This document shows, piece by piece, positions 57,646 through 64,000 of a stretch of DNA of 64,000 bases. The stretch is from Fasciola hepatica (lineage: Eukaryota > Platyhelminthes > Trematoda > Plagiorchiida > Fasciolidae). Positions within the stretch are counted from its first letter, which is position 1; each line of letters opens with the position of its first letter. The DNA lies in the NCBI GenBank assembly GCA_948099385.1, contig CANUEZ040000165.1:7782001-7846000 (forward strand), in the 5' to 3' direction. The notes under the pieces are model-generated. The model was not told where the DNA came from. It searched no databases and saw only the letters and a program-made list of their open reading frames with translations. A program made the position numbers and the translations under genes.

Positions 57646-58505
57646 CTGGTACCAATGAAACATAAAAATGGAAATTCGAATTCACTTGTTATCGATTGAT
57701 TGAACAAAGTTTCACTCTGGCGGTTACAATTACACGTGCGTCCTTTTGTTCTTTAGGCTGAATTCAGTTTGTTTTATTGATTACCATTTGAACGTGTAGG
57801 GATCAGTACTTTTGGATAGAAATCATAATTGTCATACACGTATGCACACAAGTACAACTTATGTGGGTCGTGATCATGGATCGGCTAATTCACGGAAACG
57901 AATAATGTTGCATATGCTATACCTCACTGAACATTTACCTTTGTATTCTGATAAATTGTATACTTGTATGGTTCCCGTTATCTACTATCACTACTTATTT
58001 TTTCTTGGTTATCTCCCTTCATCAATGTGAAAGTATACGGGTATGTGATACGGATGTGCCCACTTCTAACTGACAGATCCACTCAGAAATTATCTCGGCA
58101 CTTTATGTGTAAGTACTGAGATGCATGCGGGCGAGTTATCTTCATTTGATTTAAAAGCAATTCTTTCATCTCGTAATCGTCTGATGAAGAAATGCGGAAA
58201 TTTGGTCGAATGGTTACCCCCATCTGTTGGGGAAAACGAAACCAAGTTCGCTTGGTGCTCCCAACAAAATGGGCTGATAAATCACTAGGCTTCGTTTATC
58301 TTCAGCAGATTTTGTTTCTCACAATTGGACTGTCGAATCTGACGGATGACCTTGAAATTCATGAACTCCAACTTACAGACAATATCCAGCCTAACGCGCC
58401 CGTAAACAGCTGATCGACAGACCAGGGTTTCCGAGTGGGATAGACGCACAAACAACCGAATTTATGCATGTGCGCGCACAGACACGTGAATAGAACAAAC
58501 ATGTC
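57646..58505. other. no recognisable gene
   Basis: Frames at 57,812-58,030 and 58,192-58,413 (72-73 codons each) are unassigned. Confidence 0.3.
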
Positions 58506-58511
58506 CTGTAG

Positions 58512-58797
58512 GGTGGAATTCGCAGATTTGGGCTCATGCTACCAAGCTGACCGTTCAAACAGCTCCGGCTGCTTCTTTCACACCGTCCAAATTCCCATGG
58601 GGATGGGTGGCACAAATAATATCCCCTGGTAAAGAAGAAGATCCGCAGGTTGTCGCCACACATCTGTTAGATGAACCGGATTGGGGACAAGAAATTGGGC
58701 GCAGAGATTTTGATGCTGATAATGGTCCGCCTTACAGGCCGATTTTTATTCTTCTCCAGAAGGCGGCTCCGGTAGGCGTCGGGGTCACGGAGGGGAG
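58512..58797 (+). CDS. candidate exon, unknown protein
   Basis: The frame is open from before 58,512 to a TGA at 58,817-58,819 and reads like a real protein: HATKLTVQTAPAASFTPSKF, PWGWVAQIISPGKEED, DWGQEIGRRDFDADNGPPYR, IFILLQKAAPVGV. The region is richer in G and C than its surroundings. Possible acceptors are CCTGTAG (ends 58,510) and TTCGCAG (ends 58,525); a possible donor is GGGGAG|GTATGC at about 58,797. No family is recognised. It could be an exon of a gene with long introns or a piece of an unknown element. Confidence 0.33.
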
Positions 58798-58819
58798 GTA
58801 TGCCGTTGGGTGGGGTTGA

Positions 58820-60109
58820 AAGACGGTCGACAGTGGAATGAGTGCTGTTTTATTGAGCAACATCACAGAATACGTGTGTGCACAATTGCAAACATCTTTG
58901 GCTGTCCATATGCGTGTACACCACTGTGCCCAAAAATATTTTTCGCGAAATCATAATGGGAACTAGCAAAGCCGTAGAGGAAGGTTATTTGTTTCCTTGC
59001 ACGGACTAATATTCAGAAACAGTGATCCACAAAGTTCATTGATTCCTTGCCGAGAAACTGTCTAATTCTGAAATTCAAATCATAAATTATATTCTTCAAA
59101 TGAACTTTCCTATTTCTGAATTTTTTTTATAATACTTCAAAAACAAACCGTGGATATAAACGAATATGAATATCACAATATTTATTGTGTTAGTTCTATG
59201 GTGATTTCCGTGGGGGGTAGGGATTCAAAATGTTTGATCTTGATTACTATGATAGGTTAATCGGAAGCTCGAGAGTTCAAAACTAGTAACAAGTCGAATA
59301 TGAATAATTTCTTGAAACTATGATGATGACATTCATCACCGGCTTTAGTCAACTGGTAATCATGGTGGGCTTTCAACCCTTCTTTCCTGCTTTCGAAACC
59401 TCCCTTGGCTGCTGGTCACTTACCTCAATTGGCAGCCTCTAATTAGCAGCTACTTCCTTCCTAAAATATTCCACAATTACTATATAAGAAAATTAAGTAA
59501 AGAAAAGCAATGAGATGTCTTCCATCGCAGATAAATTAATGCGAACCTTGTCCTAAGCACTTTGTTTTGCATAAGAGTTGAGCAGGTGTCTAAAGTGAAA
59601 CAAGTCGGGAATATTTGGAGAGTGGTGTATCACCTTGAAGCTCAATAGCTAACTCCCGGTTGATGATAAGCATGTCCGTGAAAACGTTACGGATTGTTAA
59701 AAAACCATGACATTCATTCGACGGACATACGAAAGTGGTTCAGTAAATTTTCACAAGGTTTTTGCCAGGATGAAGTCAAGTGCTCTCACAATCAAAGTGC
59801 TTCAATACCCCAGCAAAGAGGTGTGGAACAGCACTGTTCCAGTTCTCCGAGGAAAGTGATATTGTTGTGCACATTAACGCAATAATAATAGCCAGCACAC
59901 AGTCAGAACAACATGTGGTGGATGAGAGATGAGCATCCATTCAATGAGATCTTCCAGAATATTCCGACTTGCTTCTACGAAGACAGATGAAGTGAAGAAA
60001 ACCGAGTCAGTATTCAGCAAATATCAAGCCCACACTAAGTGCCCAACAAAGGGAGTCACGTGCTCAACTGGTGAAGGGATGTGACGCAAGGGGTACTTTC
60101 TTTTTGCCA
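58820..60109. other. no recognisable gene
   Basis: AT-rich, nothing identified. The N-terminal part of the following Tc1-like element may be here but is unreadable. Confidence 0.35.
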
Positions 60110-60690
60110 ATCTATTTACTTCATCAATGAATCTTGGGTGGGTGGGAGAGGGGGGTGCACAAAGAAGTTGGCTGTGGCAAAGATTTTCCCGACGGCTCCA
60201 TTCCGTAGACTAAGAGGTTGTGGTGTCCATAATGTCCGATGAGGTGGGCTGCGATGAAACACTGCTACTTTTGTTGTTCGAGTACGATCAGGTGAAAACT
60301 AACTAGTGTGATATTCATCCCACTCATGCACGAAATATTTTCGGGATGTCATACTAGATATTCTCCCAGAAAGATTATCATTTTTCGAGGGTAATGTGCC
60401 TTCTCTTGTCTGACAAGAGTAGTTCCTATCGCTTGTTATTCTTCTTCAGATTTTCGCAACCGTGTGCTCTTCATTAGTGCAGTTTTCACAATTGCCTCCT
60501 GACAGCCCGGATATGAATGCAGTTGAGTATTTATTTTCAGTATTGAAGAACAAAAGCCAATGAATTTTCTCCACACCGGACTTCAAGGAGTAAAGAGTGA
60601 AGTGCAATGAATGACTATTTTAGTTGACTCTGTGCCTCAAAACACCTGGAGTACGTAACCAGTAAGGAAAGCGAACAGACGGATTATCCA
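60110..60690 (+). pseudogene. Tc1/mariner-type transposase remnant, second copy
   Basis: The clear part is QFSQLPPDSPDMNAVEYLFS near 60,483-60,542, the 'LQWPP.SPDLNPIEHLW' hallmark of Tc1/mariner transposases. It is followed by VLKNKSQ and, after stops, by LTLCLKTPGVRN, which matches the usual ending 'LVDSMPRRL..VI'. Weaker upstream wording near 60,120-60,250 suggests the catalytic-domain start. In-frame stops make it dead. Its wording differs from the copy at 628-1,062, so it is another lineage. Confidence 0.66.
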
Positions 60691-60719
60691 TAGAAAGACA
60701 GTATTCTAGGTGGTGAAAA

Positions 60720-60805
60720 AATCACTCGTATTTTATACAGCTAAATTTTCAAGTAACGAGCCGAAATCGATCCGGCGGCTTTCCCCTTATCAGTTGCGGT
60801 GCCAT
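60720..60805 (-). repeat. tRNA-derived SINE family 2, copy 3 (degraded)
   Basis: The minus strand has GGATCGATTTCGGCTCGTTAC, matching the B box and following bases of the copy at 15,975-16,150, then a diverged body. Confidence 0.45.
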
Positions 60806-61539
60806 TGTGGGGTCTCGGTTTACTGAACTTCATGTCTTGAGCATCACCTGTTTAGTTAGATCGAGAAAGCTGATAGCGGAATACTGAATAAAAATTGGGC
60901 TAACGGAAGTGCTCGTGGCCCTGCTACATGACCGACGCAACCACACACTCCATGCGGGTTGGCGCGTGAGCTTGAGTTCCCGCGTGGGAAATTCAGACTC
61001 CCAACTGTCCGTGCCAATTAAGACCCTCCCGGAGAGATGGGGAACTTACCGTCGAGTAATTCTATTGGCGAAACTGACTTTACGATATGACGAATCTGAC
61101 TGTTACAACGTTTTAGTATCCTTCTGGTGATATCTGACATGTCCGTACACCTTGTATAGTCCGTGTTGTATTTCACGATGGTACCAATCATTTGCAATCA
61201 TTGAGATGTGTGCAAGAGTGTCCCAGTCTAAAATTAAGAATAGCGGAAGGAAGTATATCGAGTTGCGGTAACAAGAAGACGAACTGTGCTCAGCGGGAAC
61301 TATAAAACGGAACGAGGTCCCAGTTATCCATGCTTTGATAAGCCTAGGATTCCACCCATAACACAGTCAAAAGATCAAGAAAAGCTTGTTCGCTTCTAAC
61401 CGTGCCAAGAAAAGACTCCAGTTTCAGTAGGGGCCGTAGAAGATATATGCGACATAAGTTACTTTGTTAGATACCCGCCGATATAGCCCCGTCGATGTAA
61501 CCTTCGACGAAGCACACAAACCCCTGCGAGATCAGTCGA
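60806..61539. other. no recognisable gene
   Basis: A 73-codon frame at 60,909-61,130 is unassigned. The 3' part may include decayed RTE endonuclease sequence. Confidence 0.3.
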
Positions 61540-63250
61540 ATAGGAGCATGCGAAATGATGATGAAATGTGGCAAACTGTGAAATGAGAGAAAAAGCTGAA
61601 TCCCACCGTCGTTGCTAGTACTCGCAGTCTTTATCGTTTGATTAGAAGTATCGGCTTTCGGAAAACAAGTAATATTGAACTAGAGAAGAAATCCTACAGC
61701 CGACTGATTCAATCTTGAAATTGTCGTCTGGAAGTTTGGGTACAGCATTTTAGGGAACAGTTCTTTTGGCCCACCTTCATGCAGGACCTTCAGATGAAAC
61801 CCATGATTGGGTTGACTCACGTATGATTCAGCTCCTTTTCAAAAAGGAGGGTCATCCGCTATGTATGTTATCTAAACAGATACCAGTCTGCTCAACCGGA
61901 TAACTTGTTTATTCCAATTTTTAAAGACGGTGTTGAATCTTTTGTGTCACAGCTAACAAACTGTCCAAGATAATGTGGGATAAGTAATAGATTCACAAAG
62001 ACTGGTGTGACTTTTGCATTCGCACTGATCTGTTGACATGGTTACGTGTCCTCGTGACTAGAGCCACATTCAAACGGGTCGGTAGTATCATTCCCGGTTG
62101 CTTATCCCGCGCTCACGAACAATGATTGCAAGGTAATCAAGCTGGGTTAAGACCCGGTTTAGGTAGTGTTGGTCACGTCTTCATTGTTGCACAGTTTTTA
62201 AACCACGGTCTACTTTGGCAAAGCCATCGTATCTAATTTCCTCGATCTGAAAGAGACGTTCGATCCAGTCGATTGCTTGGTTCTTATTTGTCAGCCTTTG
62301 TTGAATAGTATGACTATGAAATTCAGTTTCTCTAAGTTCTCCAAGTAGCCAAATCCAAATGTCACGGTGATCTCTCTGCCACCACAAGCCGTCTGGAGCA
62401 GGGTTGGTCCCTCACTCGTTTTCTGTCCAACTTTATAAGGACATGTTCCTATATATCAGAATTTTGTCGTGCGTGGATTGTGGAACTGAAGTCTTCCCAG
62501 GTAGAAAAGTGTCTGATCTTGAATAAAGAAATATCCGAGTAAGTTGCAAAGCTTTTCTGAACAACTTGAAACACTTGGTAACAAAGTCCGGGATGCATTT
62601 TGCGCCTCCAAAATGCGAAGTGCTGCTGCAGGAATGAATTGATGGAAAATAAAACCCTGTGCTATCAAGAAGACAACGGGTAAATTCTGTTATCGAGGTA
62701 GCTGCATTCAACCCTGGAAGTCAGATATCGAATGTGGATTCGTTGCGCACGCAGAAGCCGCGTTTGGCTTTCCCAATCCTAGTTATCTGAGAGGCATTGA
62801 TGTGACATTTGTTTGTCGATCAAGGGTAGATTCCAAGCCTCAGCAGTCAAACCAGTATTTTTTTGTGGCTCAGCAACGTGGCCACTTTGGGTGGAGTATA
62901 AACAAAATAAAATATGGGTATTCGAACACCGAATTCTTCGTCGGTTTGTTCAAATCTGGTGGGAACACCGTGTGAGCAATGCTGTGGTTAGTTGCAGAGT
63001 ATTAGACACATAAAACAAATCAGCAGACGAAACACTAAAGCTCATCAGTCTAAAGTAACTGGGACTTGTGTTCCACATGTCTCCGAATAGGCTTATTCAG
63101 AGTGCCAAATGCGTTGATGCTTTTGGAGTGGCCTTTCGATGGCTTAAAATGTGCATGAAAATGCTGTCCAGTGCACATTGTTATGGCTAGTTAGACTTTC
63201 TAGGATGGATCCAAGGAATCTATCAACTCAGTGGTTTAAAATATATGTTA
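61540..63250 (+). mobile_element. RTE-type retrotransposon, copy 2 (linker to C-terminal region)
   Basis: The linker at 61,560-61,760 reads RSLYRLIRSIGFRK and EVWVQHFREQFFWP. The RT pieces include a CKVIKLG.DPV segment in place of 'NQAGFRPG' near 62,130-62,165 and NFLDLKETFDPVDCLVL (motif A) near 62,235. The catalytic YADD box is not readable. The C-terminal frame 62,813-63,013 reads SIKGRFQASAVKPVFFCGSA and EHRILRRFVQIWWEHRVSNA, matching copy 1 at 6,080-6,240. It is much more decayed than copy 1. Confidence 0.72.
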
Positions 63251-64000
63251 AACTATCTTTACAGTTGCAGCTATTAAACGAAATGAACCGCGTCGATTTT
63301 TGATGGTCAGTTTTTCCTTCAAAAAGGGCAGTGAAAATATTCTGTGGACATGTCCTGTCTTCGGTGGTAGAAGAAAATCCTTCGTCTCCCTGGTCATTAC
63401 CGCGTTCGGTGTCTGAGAAAGGACCTTAGGTGCTTTTTTATCACTCCAAGTCTCCTCTGGTTGCGATAGTCTGTCATTCCTGGGTGAGTAGTGGACCCCC
63501 TTGGTTATGCCACATGCTCCTTCTAATGCACTCACATTCAAGCAAGGGGCAGATAAACCATTGCTTTAATGATCCACGAGAAGTGCCTTATAATCCTTTG
63601 TTTATTTAGAATCATACCTTAGTACAACGCTAAATCGATTAGTCAACGGCTAAACTGTTTGGTTGCATACCGATACACAATCCACGACCATTCTGTACTC
63701 TTTTAGTAGGAAAGGGTTCAGTATGCTTGCAGATCCCCTCGGCCGGTCAGCAGTGGAGGACTCCTCTAATGACGTGGTTGATGTGGGTCTTCCTATTAGC
63801 GCTGCTTGTTACTCAGATCCAAATACCATTCTTCTTTAATATGCCCTAATTTGTAGACCGAGTGACCTGCTTCCAAAACAGAATACAACCCTCTAAATTT
63901 ATGCAGAATCTTCCGGGGCTACAGTTTAGTCCCCCAAGAGCTGTTTTTACTTTCCACAGGTATCCATTGACAGCTATTATGGTTCACATGTATTATGCAT
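63251..64000. other. no recognisable gene
   Basis: A minus-strand frame of 97 codons (63,541-63,248) reads fairly protein-like (VHYSPRNDRLSQPEETWSDK) but I cannot assign it. A plus-strand stretch near 63,720-63,840 is also open but unassigned. Confidence 0.28.

Noticed and set aside
1..64000. CRISPR arrays, bacterial operons, prophage or rRNA genes
   Set aside because: None of the expected repeat-spacer patterns, dense same-strand genes or rRNA motifs is present; the window is typical eukaryotic intergenic or intronic DNA.

Overview
This is eukaryotic, gene-poor DNA. It has no dense array of long same-strand genes and no operons, rRNA or CRISPR. It does have long tetra-, tri- and dinucleotide microsatellites and many decayed transposable elements. 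The mix is RTE-type LINEs with a tetranucleotide tail, Ty3/Gypsy elements resembling the CsRn1/Boudicca group, a Penelope-like element, a Jockey/CR1-type LINE, Tc1/mariner and pogo/Tigger DNA transposons, and tRNA-derived SINEs, one with a hammerhead-ribozyme relic. That mix fits a digenean trematode (fluke). The exact species is not decidable from the sequence, and the organism call is an inference from element families.

Layout. 0-3 kb: an open frame running off the left edge, a Tc1-like relic, two dispersed repeats and an (ATGT)n array. 3-7 kb: the best-preserved RTE retrotransposon (endonuclease, reverse transcriptase, C-terminal region), flanked on both sides by (ATGT)n. 8.4-9.3 kb: minus-strand Gypsy protease and start of reverse transcriptase. 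11.1-12.4 kb: an (AGT)n tract interrupted by a near-perfect 205-bp inverted repeat. 12.6-19.7 kb: SINEs, a candidate exon at 15.06 kb, a pogo/Tigger DNA-binding domain at 17.3 kb, a SINE with ribozyme relic at 19.0 kb and a linker-histone H1-like pseudogene at 19.5 kb. 25-33 kb: a nested block holding a Tigger catalytic-domain fragment, a LINE 3' piece, an RTE copy split by a Gypsy fragment, and two different Gypsy elements facing tail to tail. 36.5-38.9 kb: a minus-strand LINE. 39.7-41 kb: (TA)n and (GAT)n tracts. 42-58 kb: sparse fragments (Gypsy integrase end, SINEs, RTE piece, Penelope-like element). 58.5 kb: a candidate exon. 60-63.3 kb: a Tc1-like relic, a SINE and an RTE copy.

No intact cellular gene could be identified. 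Every recognised coding piece is interrupted by stops or frameshifts. The few exon-like frames (1-312, 15,061-15,250, 51,672-51,884, 53,456-53,640, 58,512-58,797) are candidates only. The strongest leads are the hammerhead-carrying SINE, the long inverted repeat, a likely gene-conversion tract between two RTE copies 22 kb apart, and the linker-histone-like pseudogene. All domain calls were made by eye; no search was run.
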